Shown: positions 1 to 9,193 of the stretch, in pieces
How positions within the stretch are numbered: position 1 is the stretch's first letter
Layout of the letters: every line of letters starts with the position of its first letter
Assembly: GCF_003428165.1 (NCBI RefSeq)
Contig: NZ_QLIQ01000001.1
Coordinates: 240,442-304,441 of the forward strand
DNA length: 64,000 nt
DNA from: Cysteiniphilum litorale
Lineage (GTDB): Bacteria > Pseudomonadota > Gammaproteobacteria > Francisellales > Francisellaceae
Reading direction: 5' to 3'
Program-made: the position numbers and the translations under genes
Notes under the pieces: generated by a model
Databases searched by the model: none
What the model was told of the DNA's origin: nothing
The model's input: only the letters and a program-made list of their open reading frames with translations

Positions 1-360
1 CTTAGCGGCTAGTACGCTTTTAAAGCAAACACGCGTCCCAAATTGCATTGATGCAGTTTGATCGACGATAAAATAAATCGCACGTTCCCGCTCCTCTTTA
101 TACACCTTGGTATACGGCTTCCCAAGACGCGCGGTTAACGGCCAATGCATTAAACGAATATCATCCCCTGGTTGGTAATGCCGAACCTCTTCAAAGTCCA
201 TTCCTCGCCCTCTGGCGCGTGAGACATGTTGACCGACCTGATTCGTATTCACACGTTGACTATTAAAAAATTGAATATTTTGCGCCTGAAAACGCAAACT
301 CAATAATTCATTAATATCTGCCGTTATACCTTGTTGATCACTTGTGTTTTTTAAACTCAT
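1..360 (-). CDS. DUF58 domain protein (N-terminal part, runs off the left edge)
   Basis: The first 120 codons of a leftward gene can be read; the 3' end lies outside the window. The start ATG is at 358-360. The visible protein carries the DUF58 hallmark around residues 54-80: a Gly-Met-Asp-Phe-Glu-Glu-Val-Arg stretch, then Tyr-Gln-Pro-Gly-Asp-Asp and a Trp-Pro-Leu-Thr-Ala-Arg segment. DUF58 proteins are usually encoded next to MoxR AAA ATPases and von Willebrand A-domain proteins and are thought to act with them in folding or activating envelope complexes. The gene begins 20 nt after the MoxR stop, so the two are almost certainly one operon. The substrate cannot be told from the sequence. Confidence 0.85.
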   Translation of the reverse strand, partial: MSLKNTSDQQGITADINELLSLRFQAQNIQFFNSQRVNTNQVGQHVSRARGRGMDFEEVRHYQPGDDIRLMHWPLTARLGKPYTKVYKEERERAIYFIVDQTASMQFGTRVCFKSVLAAK

Positions 361-380
361 GAGCGTTTCCCCTCTTCCAC

Positions 381-1337
381 TTATGGAATCGGCACGGCTT
401 TTAAAAGTGCATCAATCACATCATCACTGGTAATATTATCAACTTCAGCTTCAAAGCTTAGCAATATCCTATGCCTTAATACCTCATGAATCACCGCATG
501 GACATCATATGGTGACACATAGTCTTCTGCATTAAACCAAGCATGCGCACGTGCCGCGCGCTCAAGTGCAATCGTGCCACGTGGACTTGCCCCAAAACGA
601 ATCCATTTAGCTAAATCTTCATTGTATTTCGCGGCATCACGTGTGGCTAATACCAACTGAATCATGTACTCCTCAACGGCACTAGAAACATGCAGATCTA
701 ACACTTGTTGTTGCGCTGTAAATATTTGATCTTGTGTTATTAGCGGTGGCTTTTGCAAGTTCACTGAACGATTGCCACGATTTAATGCTAAAATTTCTTT
801 TTCCATTGCTGCATCTGGATAGCCGATTTTAACATGCAGCATAAAGCGATCCAATTGCGCCTCGGGTAAAGGGTAAGTTCCCTCTTGCTCAATCGGGTTT
901 TGTGTTGCCATCACTAAGAATAAATCAGGCAATGGATAGGTTTGTTTGCCAATGGTAATCTGCTTCTCACCCATTGCCTCTAATAGTGCTGATTGCACTT
1001 TAGCCGGTGCGCGATTGATCTCATCGGCTAATAACAAATTATGAAACAAGGGACCGGTTTGAAACTCAAAGCTTTGGCGCTCAGGAATATAAATCTCAGT
1101 CCCTGTTAAATCTGCAGGTAGTAAATCAGGGGTGAATTGAATACGATGATATGAACATTCAATACATTCAGCTAAGGTTTTGATTGCCGTGGTTTTAGCA
1201 AGACCAGGCGCGCCCTCAACCAATAAATGTCCTGATGATAATAAGGCAATTAGAAGGCGCTTTGTCAAAGCGCGTTGCCCAACAATACGCGCATCTAAAT
1301 ACGCTAATAAACTTTCAAAATCCTGATATACCGGCAT
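381..1337 (-). CDS. MoxR-family AAA ATPase
   Basis: A 318-residue AAA+ ATPase of the MoxR family, of normal length. Walker A (GAPGLAKT) is at residues 42-49 and Walker B (LLLADE, followed by INRAP) at about 101-106. The sensor region reads MATQNPIEQEGTYPLPEAQLDRF, cited here only as the typical MoxR NPIE/PLPEAQLDRF pattern. The start is supported by a strong AGGAGG ribosome-binding site just upstream. MoxR ATPases act as chaperones with DUF58 and VWA-domain partners, and the DUF58 gene follows directly. It sits 91 nt downstream of pstS on the same strand, so some readthrough from the pst operon is possible, but the two groups need not be related in function. Confidence 0.93.
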   Translation of the reverse strand: MPVYQDFESLLAYLDARIVGQRALTKRLLIALLSSGHLLVEGAPGLAKTTAIKTLAECIECSYHRIQFTPDLLPADLTGTEIYIPERQSFEFQTGPLFHNLLLADEINRAPAKVQSALLEAMGEKQITIGKQTYPLPDLFLVMATQNPIEQEGTYPLPEAQLDRFMLHVKIGYPDAAMEKEILALNRGNRSVNLQKPPLITQDQIFTAQQQVLDLHVSSAVEEYMIQLVLATRDAAKYNEDLAKWIRFGASPRGTIALERAARAHAWFNAEDYVSPYDVHAVIHEVLRHRILLSFEAEVDNITSDDVIDALLKAVPIP

Positions 1338-1428
1338 AAACCCTCCTAAGGCTTGATATAGTTAACGGTCTTTATTTTATAAATCCGTTTATGAATTTCA
1401 AGCCTCGTTTTGCTTATGTCGTAAATTT

Positions 1429-2496
1429 CTAAGCTTTATCCCAATAAACTTTAATGCCTGCAACAACATTTTGTGGAATACCGACATAATCAAGTTTCTG
1501 TGCAATCTTGTCACCCTGTTCAGAATAAGCAAAAGTAAAGAATTGCTTAATATCTTGATTGATGCCTTGCTTTGCTTTCTCAGGTAACAAAACAAAAGTC
1601 GTTGCAACAATCGGCCAGCTGTTATCACCTGGCTGATTAACCAATAGCAAATTATAATTATCCTTTGCCTGCCATGATGCATACTTTGCGGCACTTGCAA
1701 AACTATTTAAATCCGCAGTCACTGTTTGACCATTTTGATTAATCAGTTTAACGGTTGGGATATTCGCGGTTTTTGCATAGGCATACTCAACATAGCCGAT
1801 ACTATCATCGACTTGCTGCACTTGTGCTGCCACGCCTTGGTTGCCTTTAGCACCAATACCTACCGGCCATTGCACTGAAGTATCAACACCAACTTGCTGC
1901 TGCCATACAGGATTAACCGATGCTAAGTATTGTGTAAAGTTATAAGTTGTCCCTGAACCATCGGCGCGATGCACCGTGATAATCGCATTATGTGGCAACT
2001 TAAGCTTTGGATTTAAAGCGGCAATCGCTGGATCATTCCAATATTGGATTTTACCTAAATAAATATCCGCTAATACTTGACCACTTAACACAAGCTCATT
2101 TGTCTTAATGCCCTGAACATTAATCACAGGCACAATACCGCCAACAATTGCAGGGAATTGTAATAAATTGTACTTACTAAGCTCAGCATTGTTTAGTGGC
2201 TGATCTGATGCTGCAAAGTTAACCGTGCCTGCAAAAATCTGGCGCTGTCCGCCACCTGAACCAATTGGTTGGTAATTAATTTTAACACCTGTTTGATTAT
2301 AATATTCATTTGCCCAACGTGACATCGCAGGATAGATAAAACTTGAGCCTGAGCCCATAATAACTGACTGACTTGACGCTGCCTTGCCATCACTTTCATG
2401 TGCTTTTTCACTGCATCCTGATAATGCCAGTACAGCCATAGCGCTACTTATCAGAGCACCAACCAATACAGTTTTCTTAAATCTTACTCGTTTCAT
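1429..2496 (-). CDS. pstS: Phosphate ABC transporter substrate-binding lipoprotein PstS
   Basis: A 355-residue periplasmic phosphate-binding protein. The N-terminus is a lipoprotein signal with a Leu-Ser-Gly-Cys lipobox (Cys28), so it is probably membrane-anchored. Family motifs are clear: GSGSSFIYPAMSRW near residues 48-61, IGSGGGQRQ, HRADGSGTT and the C-terminal FFTFAYSEQGD. It belongs to the high-affinity PstSCAB importer whose other subunits lie upstream on the same strand. Unusually, pstS is the last gene of the set rather than the first, and a palindromic repeat sits between it and pstB. Extra promoter activity in that 202-nt gap is possible. Confidence 0.95.
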   Translation of the reverse strand: MKRVRFKKTVLVGALISSAMAVLALSGCSEKAHESDGKAASSQSVIMGSGSSFIYPAMSRWANEYYNQTGVKINYQPIGSGGGQRQIFAGTVNFAASDQPLNNAELSKYNLLQFPAIVGGIVPVINVQGIKTNELVLSGQVLADIYLGKIQYWNDPAIAALNPKLKLPHNAIITVHRADGSGTTYNFTQYLASVNPVWQQQVGVDTSVQWPVGIGAKGNQGVAAQVQQVDDSIGYVEYAYAKTANIPTVKLINQNGQTVTADLNSFASAAKYASWQAKDNYNLLLVNQPGDNSWPIVATTFVLLPEKAKQGINQDIKQFFTFAYSEQGDKIAQKLDYVGIPQNVVAGIKVYWDKA

Positions 2497-2548
2497 TCAT
2501 TTATCCTTATATCTTAATTTATAAACCGTTATACCCTTTTCCTATCTC

Positions 2549-2661
2549 AACACCCCACCTCGCAAGCTCGGCACCCCTCTTGTAAAGAGGGGAATATAAA
2601 ACATCATTGCCCAATTCCCCTCTTTACAAGAGGGGTGGCAGCTGCAGGCTGACGGGGTGTT
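2549..2661. repeat. Palindromic repeat family 1, copy 1 (113 bp)
   Basis: The element is bounded by AACACCCC and GGGGTGTT. Inside are two 23-bp arms (about 2572-2594 and 2615-2637) that are exact reverse complements, separated by an AT-rich loop. Each arm also contains its own CCCCTCTT/AAGAGGGG palindrome, so cruciform or RNA cloverleaf folding is likely. Related copies are at 32068-32181 and 60136-60250. Here it separates pstB from pstS. It looks like a REP- or MITE-type non-autonomous element; no transposase is inside it. Confidence 0.9.
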
Positions 2662-2698
2662 TTAAAATCATCACTTTGTTTAGAATATCTAACTCTAG

Positions 2699-3577
2699 TT
2701 ATTCATTATGAATATAATCAACCGTTCGTGGATCCTTAGGTGCGTTAAAGAATACATCAGTTGGGGCATACTCGACAAGCTCGCCATTAATCATAAACAT
2801 CGTACTGTCTGATAAGCGCTCAGCTTGCTTTAAATTATGTGTCACCATCACAATTGTATATTGAACCTTTAACGCTGTGAGCAACCGTTCTATCTTCTTG
2901 GTAGAAATAGGATCAAGCGCCGATGTCGGCTCATCTAATAATAAAATCTTAGGTTTCACTGCCAGTGTACGCGCAATACACAGTCGTTGCTGTTGCCCAC
3001 CTGAAAGACGTGTACCTTGTTGTTGCAATTTATCTTTAACTTCATCCCATAACGCCGCTTGCTTTAATGCCTCTTCAACGCGCTGTTGCAACTCAGCCTT
3101 AGGTAATTTTTCATGCAACTTAATGGCAAAAGCAATATTATCAAAAATACTCATCGGAAAAGGCGTTGGTTTTTGAAAAACCATGCCAATTTCTTTACGC
3201 AGTTGATTCAAATCGATATTTTTTTCTAAGACATTTTGCCCTTGTAACAAAATCTGCCCCGTGGCTTTTTGCTTCGGATACAATTCATAAATACGATTTA
3301 ATGTTCTAAGCAAAGTGGACTTGCCAGAACCTGATGGACCAATTAATGCGGTAATTTTATTTTGCGCGAAGCTTGCATTAATATCATGCAATGTTTTGCT
3401 ATCACCATAATAAAAGTTAAGATTCTTTACTGCTAAGTACTGCTTATTTGGCAAATTTAACACCCTCCCTTGAGTTTCAAATTGACTATTACTATGATCA
3501 GTTTGAGCTTGTGCTGTGCTTTCTATGTTTTCTAAATTCTTTAAGCTTTTAAATTCTGTCGATTGTTGCATGATCAT
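2699..3577 (-). CDS. pstB: Phosphate import ATP-binding protein PstB
   Basis: A 292-residue ABC ATPase energising the Pst phosphate importer. Walker [10 protein letters not shown] is at residues 80-88, followed by the Q-loop (VFQKPTPFP), the LSGGQQQR signature, Walker [13 protein letters not shown] and the switch histidine in MVTHN. PstB proteins are usually about 250-260 residues; this one has roughly 40 extra polar N-terminal residues before the conserved core. The ORF offers two nearby ATG starts (3577 and 3571); the second is better spaced from an AAGAG sequence. It lies 25 nt after pstA. The phosphate-specific FPMSIFDN segment separates it from other ABC ATPases. Confidence 0.95.
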   Translation of the reverse strand: MIMQQSTEFKSLKNLENIESTAQAQTDHSNSQFETQGRVLNLPNKQYLAVKNLNFYYGDSKTLHDINASFAQNKITALIGPSGSGKSTLLRTLNRIYELYPKQKATGQILLQGQNVLEKNIDLNQLRKEIGMVFQKPTPFPMSIFDNIAFAIKLHEKLPKAELQQRVEEALKQAALWDEVKDKLQQQGTRLSGGQQQRLCIARTLAVKPKILLLDEPTSALDPISTKKIERLLTALKVQYTIVMVTHNLKQAERLSDSTMFMINGELVEYAPTDVFFNAPKDPRTVDYIHNE

Positions 3578-3602
3578 CTCTTATTCTTTGCTTTATTACC
3601 AG

Positions 3603-4430
3603 TTATTTATCTTTTGCAATCCAACGCGCCGTTAGATTCATCACCAATACTAATGCGGTAACAATAAGTGCCGCCGTCCATGCCACTTGTTGAAACTCCG
3701 GATATGGTTGCATTGCATTTTCAAAAATCATCACTGGTAAACTCTCAATCGCTTGCCCCATATTGAAGCTTAAAAAGCTGTTTTTTGCCGAGGTAAACAA
3801 CAATGGCGCACTTTCGCCCATCACTCTTGCTGTGGCTAATACCACTGCAGTAATGAGTCCCGTCTTTGCCGAGCGATAGCCAATCATCACAATCACACGC
3901 CACTTTGGCACACCTAGTGCGATGGCTGATTCCTTTAGCATAGGGGATACAAGATATAACACATCCTCCGCTGCACGCGTAATCATCGGCATCGCGATAA
4001 CCGCGAGCGCAATGATTCCGGCATAACCTGAAAAACTGGTGTTAACGACAATAAGAGTATAAATAAATAAACCAACAATCACTGATGGCGTGCTTAACAT
4101 CATGTCATTAATAAAACGCAAGACTTTAATCGTGCGTCTGAATTGTCGAAACTCAACAAAGAAAGTCGCCGTTAAAATCGAAATCGGTGTTGCGATCACG
4201 ATAGCACCAATTGTTAACATTAATGAACCAATAATCGCATTTCTAAGCCCTAGTTCCCTCGTGTCATGTATAAAAAGATACGTGCTAAAGCTAGGCATAC
4301 CACGCATTACCAACTCATATAAAATGCTACACAAAAAAAAGATACTAATAATCGCACTTAGCCAGCACAGTGAGACAAAAATATTTGATTTAATACGGCG
4401 CTTAAGTGCGACTTGTCCAATCGTATTCAT
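3603..4430 (-). CDS. pstA: Phosphate ABC transporter permease PstA
   Basis: A 275-residue inner-membrane permease with about six hydrophobic segments and the binding-protein-dependent transport motif near ALGVPKWRVI, the cytoplasmic loop that contacts PstB. The reading frame extends upstream to 4466, but the start chosen is the ATG at 4428-4430. It overlaps the pstC stop as TAATG, giving a normal PstA N-terminus and tight translational coupling. It forms the channel with PstC. Confidence 0.93.
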   Translation of the reverse strand: MNTIGQVALKRRIKSNIFVSLCWLSAIISIFFLCSILYELVMRGMPSFSTYLFIHDTRELGLRNAIIGSLMLTIGAIVIATPISILTATFFVEFRQFRRTIKVLRFINDMMLSTPSVIVGLFIYTLIVVNTSFSGYAGIIALAVIAMPMITRAAEDVLYLVSPMLKESAIALGVPKWRVIVMIGYRSAKTGLITAVVLATARVMGESAPLLFTSAKNSFLSFNMGQAIESLPVMIFENAMQPYPEFQQVAWTAALIVTALVLVMNLTARWIAKDK

Positions 4431-5398
4431 TATGCCACCCCTACTTTGTAACGCTTTAAAATCCAACGTGATATCAGTAAAACCACCAGAGTGATTAAGA
4501 ATAATATCAATCCTGTTTCAACTAGTGCGGCAGGATATAATGTGCCTAATGCTTCATTAAACTCATTAGCAATGGCTGATGAGATGGTCGCACTTGGCAT
4601 AAATAAGCCTTGCAAGCTATGAACATTGCCAATCACAAAGGTCACTGCCATTGTCTCGCCTAACGCGCGTCCAAAACCTAAAATAATCGCACCCATCATG
4701 CCGGGTAAGGCATAAGGGAAAATGACATTTTTGGTGACTTCCCACTTAGTCGCACCAATACCAAATGCTGCTTCTTTCGTCACTTGTGGAATCGCACTGA
4801 TCACATCACGCATTACCGATGAGATTAAAGGGATCACCATAATGGCTAAGATAATGCTCGCAGCAAAAATACTACTGCCTGTTGGTAAGCTTTTGATAAA
4901 GAACATCACAAGCGGCTCAAAGTGCGCCCAAAATGAACCACTCTCGGCAAGAGCTGAAAACTTAGCCTGCCAAGATAGTGATAACGGCATTAATTTTAAC
5001 TGTAAAGATTTCACCCACGGCAAAAGCACGAAAAGCCCCCAAATACCATAAACGATACTCGGGATCCCTGCCATTAACTCAATCAATCGCGCAAGAATTC
5101 TACCTATACGTCTGGGCAATAACTCATCGATCAAAAGTGCAACACCTAAGCTAAAAGGCACAGCAATTACAAGTGCCAAAATGGATGTAACCAGCGTACC
5201 AATGATAACTGAATAAGCACCAAATTGCTCAGTCACAGGATTCCATGCATCACTCCATAAAAAAGAGACGCCATACTCACGAATACTTGGCCAACTAAAT
5301 ACAATAAGACTCATTAATAGCAACACAAAAATGATCAGTGTTAGCGATGCTAAAGCTATTAATAGCTTCAAAAAATTTCTATCCCCACTTTGCCTCAA
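4430..5398 (-). CDS. pstC: Phosphate ABC transporter permease PstC
   Basis: A 322-residue inner-membrane permease, the first gene of the pst operon. It has an N-terminal transmembrane helix, a long periplasmic loop and the EAAFGIGATKWEV coupling motif characteristic of ABC permeases. The start appears to be TTG (5396-5398), preceded by AAGGA at a 6-nt spacing; the next in-frame Met is inside the first membrane helix, so a downstream start is unlikely. A Pho box lies about 50 nt upstream, pointing to PhoB control of the whole operon. No phoU or phoBR genes are visible next to it. Confidence 0.93.
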   Translation of the reverse strand: MRQSGDRNFLKLLIALASLTLIIFVLLLMSLIVFSWPSIREYGVSFLWSDAWNPVTEQFGAYSVIIGTLVTSILALVIAVPFSLGVALLIDELLPRRIGRILARLIELMAGIPSIVYGIWGLFVLLPWVKSLQLKLMPLSLSWQAKFSALAESGSFWAHFEPLVMFFIKSLPTGSSIFAASIILAIMVIPLISSVMRDVISAIPQVTKEAAFGIGATKWEVTKNVIFPYALPGMMGAIILGFGRALGETMAVTFVIGNVHSLQGLFMPSATISSAIANEFNEALGTLYPAALVETGLILFLITLVVLLISRWILKRYKVGVA

Positions 5399-5448
5399 AA
5401 CCTATCCTTCCTACTTAATTAAGTCGTTGCTAAGCATAAATATCAATT

Positions 5449-5466
5449 GTTACAGTTATGTTACAA
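5449..5466 (-). promoter_or_regulatory. Candidate Pho box upstream of pstC
   Basis: Read on the minus strand, the site is TTGTAAC-ATAA-CTGTAAC: two 7-bp half-sites repeated with an 11-bp period. This matches the PhoB recognition pattern (CTGTCAT-like repeats separated by 4 bp). Its position, about 50 nt upstream of the pstC start with a TATTTA/TATGCT-like -10 region between, is as expected for a phosphate-starvation promoter. The divergent gene at 5555 shares this intergenic region. Confidence 0.7.
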
Positions 5467-5554
5467 ATGATGGCTATGGTTGTTTTAAATTGAATTTCTC
5501 ATATTTCTCACTATTATTCCATATGAACATAGGACTAAACACTAAGGAATATTT

Positions 5555-7144
5555 ATGTTTCATATTTCAGAACGTAGAAAATGGTATATTGGCTTTGGCA
5601 TTGTCTTACTTATTATTCTTGCGTTTTTAGCATTACTACACAGCAAACTTACCGTAGGCATTATTATTATTGCGCTTATTATTGTTGCCATTTATGATGT
5701 AACACAAAAAAAGCATACCATACTACGCAACTTCCCCGTCCTTGGGCATATGCGCTTTATCTTGGAGTTCTTTCGCCCTGAGATTCAGCAGTATTTTGTT
5801 GCGACAGACCAAAGTGAACGCCCTTTTGATCGACAAACTCGCTCTTTAGTTTATCAACGCGCTAAAGGCATTGAAGACACGCTGCCCTTTGGTACCGAGC
5901 GCGATATTAACCGTCCAGGTTATGAGTGGGTTTTGCATTCATTAGCACCGATTCACCCAAAGGATGTGGATCCTAAATTTCAAATAGGCAATCATCAATG
6001 CACCAAACCTTATATCTCGTCACGCTTAAATATTTCAGCCATGAGTTATGGCGCCTTATCCAAAAATGCAATTATGGCACTTAATAAAGGTGCTAAGCTT
6101 GGGGGCTTTTGTCACAACACTGGCGAAGGTGGTTTAACAGAATATCATCGCCAGGGTGGTGATATTTGTCTGCAAATTGGGACAGGATATTTTGGTTTTA
6201 GGACTAAAGATGGGCACTTTGATCCAGATAAGTTTGCCATTCAAGCGCAATATGATGATATTAAAATGATTGAGATCAAACTCTCACAAGGAGCAAAACC
6301 TGCTCATGGCGGTGTTTTACCCAAGGAGAAACTTACCCCTGAGATTGCTAAAATTCGTGATGTGCCGATGGGTGAAGATGTTTTATCTCCCCCTGCGCAC
6401 ACTGCTTTCTCAACTCCTGTTGAGCTATGTCAATTTGTGCAAAAACTGCGAGAGCTTTCCGGTGGTAAACCCATTGGTTTTAAACTGTGCATTGGGCGCA
6501 AAACCGAGTTTTTCTCAATTTGTAAAGCCATGTTAAAAACGCAAATTTTTCCTGATTTTATTACCATTGATGGTGCTGAAGGTGGTACAGGAGCAGCTCC
6601 TGAGGAATACGTCAATCATATTGGTGTACCACTTGAAGATGCTTTAGCATTTGTTCACAACGCATTGGTTGGTTCTGGCATTCGCGAGCATATTTGTATT
6701 ATTGCCAGCGGTAAAACAGCGACAGGCTTTGATATGGTCAAGCGTATTGCCTTAGGTGCTGATGTTATCAATAGCGCCAGAGCCATGATGTTATCTTTGG
6801 GATGCATTCAATCTAAACAATGCAACCGCAACACCTGTCCAACAGGCGTTGCCACACAAAATCCACGATTGTACAAAGCACTGGACATTGATGACAAGAA
6901 ACAACGAGTTTACCGCTTTCATGATGCAACCGTTAAAAGCTTTACTGAACTTGTTGGCGCTATGGGACTTAGGAATCCAAGCGAGCTTTCTGCCTCACGT
7001 GTTATACGTCGTATTGATGAAAAAACCGTGCAATCACTTGACGAAGTCTATCAATACCTTAAAAAAGATAGTTTATTAGATGATAATAACTTACCAACGC
7101 AATATGCTAAATATTGGCAACAAGCATCTGCTGAGCGCTTTTAA
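5555..7144 (+). CDS. FMN-binding glutamate synthase family protein, membrane-anchored
   Basis: A 529-residue protein with two hydrophobic helices at about residues 10-45, then a glutamate synthase FMN-binding domain (GltS type). Typical segments are ISAMSYGALSKNAI, the GEGG stretch, KLSQGAKPAHGG and TIDGAEGGTGAAP. A CX5CX4C cluster (Cys417, Cys423, Cys428) matches the [3Fe-4S] ligands of the GltB synthase half. It lacks the glutaminase domain of GltB. Such stand-alone proteins are widespread and their reaction is unsettled. It is transcribed alone, divergent from the pst operon. Confidence 0.88.
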   Translation: MFHISERRKWYIGFGIVLLIILAFLALLHSKLTVGIIIIALIIVAIYDVTQKKHTILRNFPVLGHMRFILEFFRPEIQQYFVATDQSERPFDRQTRSLVYQRAKGIEDTLPFGTERDINRPGYEWVLHSLAPIHPKDVDPKFQIGNHQCTKPYISSRLNISAMSYGALSKNAIMALNKGAKLGGFCHNTGEGGLTEYHRQGGDICLQIGTGYFGFRTKDGHFDPDKFAIQAQYDDIKMIEIKLSQGAKPAHGGVLPKEKLTPEIAKIRDVPMGEDVLSPPAHTAFSTPVELCQFVQKLRELSGGKPIGFKLCIGRKTEFFSICKAMLKTQIFPDFITIDGAEGGTGAAPEEYVNHIGVPLEDALAFVHNALVGSGIREHICIIASGKTATGFDMVKRIALGADVINSARAMMLSLGCIQSKQCNRNTCPTGVATQNPRLYKALDIDDKKQRVYRFHDATVKSFTELVGAMGLRNPSELSASRVIRRIDEKTVQSLDEVYQYLKKDSLLDDNNLPTQYAKYWQQASAERF

Positions 7145-7241
7145 AAAACTATCAGCAAAACGTCCATTTTATCGACTTATTTTAAAAACTGCTTGCAAGT
7201 GATTAACTAAAGATTGTAAGGTATCCACCGGTAACTTGCTC

Positions 7242-7271
7242 TTACACTTTTTTAAATACTTAAATTATAAT
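7242..7271 (+). promoter_or_regulatory. Possible sigma-70 promoter upstream of the ChaA-like gene
   Basis: TTACAC (7242-7247) and a perfect TATAAT (7266-7271) are separated by 18 bp, about 90 nt upstream of the chosen start. The AT-rich context makes chance matches common, so this is tentative. The rest of the 217-nt gap after the upstream gene shows no other structure. Confidence 0.35.
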
Positions 7272-7361
7272 AAATAACAGGTTTTGGTTTATCATCTGAC
7301 TAGCAGTAAGAGAAGTCATATGAAAAAACGACTTGAAAACAACGAACAAATAGGAGGTAAA

Positions 7362-8489
7362 ATGCACAAAACAATAAGTTTTATTAAAACCGAATATGGC
7401 GTTATTTTGCCCATCATCCTCTTTGTTCTATTAAATATGGTTTTTTTAGGTCTGGACCCATATAACATTAGCCACTTTGCCACAGCAGCAACAACATTCG
7501 TTATCTTTGCTGTAATGCTCGTTTGCGCCTTTAATGTGGTTAAACACGCGGATTGGTTAGCTGAAAAATTTGGTGAACCCTATGGTACCTTAATTCTAAC
7601 CCTTTCTGTTATCTCAATTGAAGTAGCATTAATTATCACCATGATGTTGATTGGCAAAGGGGACCCTACCCTTGCCCGAGACACGATGTTTGCCGTAATT
7701 ATGATTGCCGTTAATGGCTTTGCTGGACTTAGTCTATTAACAGGAGGTATAAAACACAACACACAAATGTATAATACCGAAGGTGCTAGTATTTATATTT
7801 CTTTACTTATTCTTTTATTAACAGTCTGTTTAATACTCCCTAATTACACCGTTGCCACAGATGCGGGCACGTTTAACTTAAGTCAATCAATTGTCGTGAT
7901 TATTGTTTGTGTCATCCTTTATGCGGTATTTCTAGTGAAACAAACGGTAACACATAAAGACTATTTTCAGTATAAGCATGATGGCGATAGTGATGAGGAA
8001 CACCACAGCCCTATGGGCTCAGTACTCTATCATGTCATTATGTTACTCCTTGGTCTTGTCGTGATGATCGCCTTATCAAAAAACCTTGCCAGTTTTCTTG
8101 AGTTTAGCATTCAAGAGGCAGGACTTCCCAGTAAGTTAGGCGGTTTTATTATCGCGCTTTTAGTATTAACCCCAGAGGGAGTGAGCGCTATTCAAGCTGC
8201 TTATAAAAATCAATTACAGCGCTCTATCAATCTATGCATGGGCTCTGCGGTTGCTACCATTTGCCTTACCGTGCCATCGGTACTTGTCATAAGCCTTGTC
8301 CTTGGTCAACCATTAATTCTTGGATTAAATAGCACATCAATTGTGATTATGGTGCTAACCTTTTTAATTGCTTTAGTTACCTTTACCTCACGACGCACCA
8401 GTGTCTTTAATGGGATGGTTCTTCTGAGTGTCTTTATCGTTTACTTTGCGTTGATTTTCGATGTCGCTCAACCTTTGTCTCAATTATAA
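7362..8489 (+). CDS. chaA: Calcium/proton antiporter, ChaA family
   Basis: A 375-residue membrane protein of the Ca2+/cation antiporter superfamily. Both internal repeats of the family are visible: GEPYGTLILTLSVISIEV in the first half and LTPEGVSAIQAA in the second, each with the acidic residue that carries the cation. A His/Asp/Glu-rich loop (DGDSDEEHH) separates the halves. The frame is open from 7284, but the start at 7362 has an excellent AGGAGGT ribosome-binding site, and the alternative N-terminus is polar and unlike the family. Likely role: Ca2+ (and Na+ or K+) extrusion at alkaline pH. It is a single-gene unit. Confidence 0.88.
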   Translation: MHKTISFIKTEYGVILPIILFVLLNMVFLGLDPYNISHFATAATTFVIFAVMLVCAFNVVKHADWLAEKFGEPYGTLILTLSVISIEVALIITMMLIGKGDPTLARDTMFAVIMIAVNGFAGLSLLTGGIKHNTQMYNTEGASIYISLLILLLTVCLILPNYTVATDAGTFNLSQSIVVIIVCVILYAVFLVKQTVTHKDYFQYKHDGDSDEEHHSPMGSVLYHVIMLLLGLVVMIALSKNLASFLEFSIQEAGLPSKLGGFIIALLVLTPEGVSAIQAAYKNQLQRSINLCMGSAVATICLTVPSVLVISLVLGQPLILGLNSTSIVIMVLTFLIALVTFTSRRTSVFNGMVLLSVFIVYFALIFDVAQPLSQL

Positions 8490-8545
8490 ATTCATCCAAG
8501 AAGCAATTCTCTAACAAATTTAAAACAATCTATCAGAGGAAATTT

Positions 8546-8564
8546 GCAAATTGCGATAATTTGC
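8546..8564. promoter_or_regulatory. Inverted repeat, candidate toxin-antitoxin operator
   Basis: GCAAATT-GCGAT-AATTTGC is a perfect 7-5-7 inverted repeat, 39 nt upstream of the antitoxin start. Type II toxin-antitoxin operons are commonly autorepressed at such palindromes. No binding can be shown from the sequence. Confidence 0.45.
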
Positions 8565-8603
8565 TCTAACCTTTCCACATGAGACAAACTTTGGAGTATT
8601 ACC

Positions 8604-8840
8604 ATGGGATTTATATCAGTCAGACTTCCTGAAGAATTTGTTAATGAAACGAAGGGTTTTGCAGAAAAAGGTTATCGCACAGTACCGCAACAAATTCTAT
8701 ATTGGGCAGAACTTGGCAGACAGCAAGAGCTACGAAACTGGCAACTTGAAAAAATGAGACTCGGCTTACAACAAGCCAAGAATGCTCAGATTGCCACAGA
8801 GCACGATGTTTCACGAGTATTTAGTAAATGCAAAAAATAA
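8604..8840 (+). CDS. ParD-like type II antitoxin
   Basis: A 78-residue protein. Its N-terminus (SVRLPEEFVNE) has the ribbon-helix-helix look of ParD-like antitoxins, and the following segment (KGYRTVPQQILYWAELG) is typical of the ParD_like family. The C-terminal half is charged and helical, suited to wrapping a toxin. Its last codons overlap the toxin start by 13 nt, the usual antitoxin-first arrangement. The palindrome just upstream probably serves as its operator. Confidence 0.75.
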   Translation: MGFISVRLPEEFVNETKGFAEKGYRTVPQQILYWAELGRQQELRNWQLEKMRLGLQQAKNAQIATEHDVSRVFSKCKK

Positions 8841-9112
8841 ACTGGTCACTTGAGGCACTTAACGACTTTGAAGACTATGTCGATTGGTATTTAAAATATG
8901 CTGATGAAGTTGTGGCTCTGCGTTTTATTCAAAGTATTGAAAGTGCTTTGAAGTATATTTTATTAAATCAACATGCCTCACGTATGGTAAGTGAGATTCC
9001 CGAGTTAAGGGAATATATTGTCTATGACTTCCCTTTTTTAATTTCTTATTGGATTAAAAATCAAGACGAAATCATCATTACTTCTTTTCTACATCAAAAA
9101 ATGAAAAAGTAA
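8828..9112 (+). CDS. RelE/ParE-family toxin
   Basis: A 94-residue protein with the RelE/ParE fold pattern: an N-terminal strand, the helical pair (ALNDFEDYVDWYL ... ALRFIQSIESAL), a basic/turn region (ASRMVSEIPELREYIV) and C-terminal strands (FLISYWI, IIITSFLH). Proteins of this type either cut ribosome-bound mRNA or poison gyrase; which applies here cannot be told. It overlaps and follows the ParD-like antitoxin. The end is followed by a short AAAAAGTA tandem repeat. Confidence 0.8.
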   Translation: MQKINWSLEALNDFEDYVDWYLKYADEVVALRFIQSIESALKYILLNQHASRMVSEIPELREYIVYDFPFLISYWIKNQDEIIITSFLHQKMKK

Positions 9113-9193
9113 AAAAGTAAAAAAGTAAGCTACTGTATATTTTCTTAGGTGATATACTGTTGACATTAATTAGCACGATACCTTTATTTGTTA

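Noticed and set aside
4090..4494. 134-codon plus-strand frame over pstA/pstC
   Set aside because: Antisense to clearly functional permease genes.
7284..7361. Upstream extension of the ChaA-like protein
   Set aside because: The AGGAGGT site fits the start at 7362 and the extension has no family similarity.
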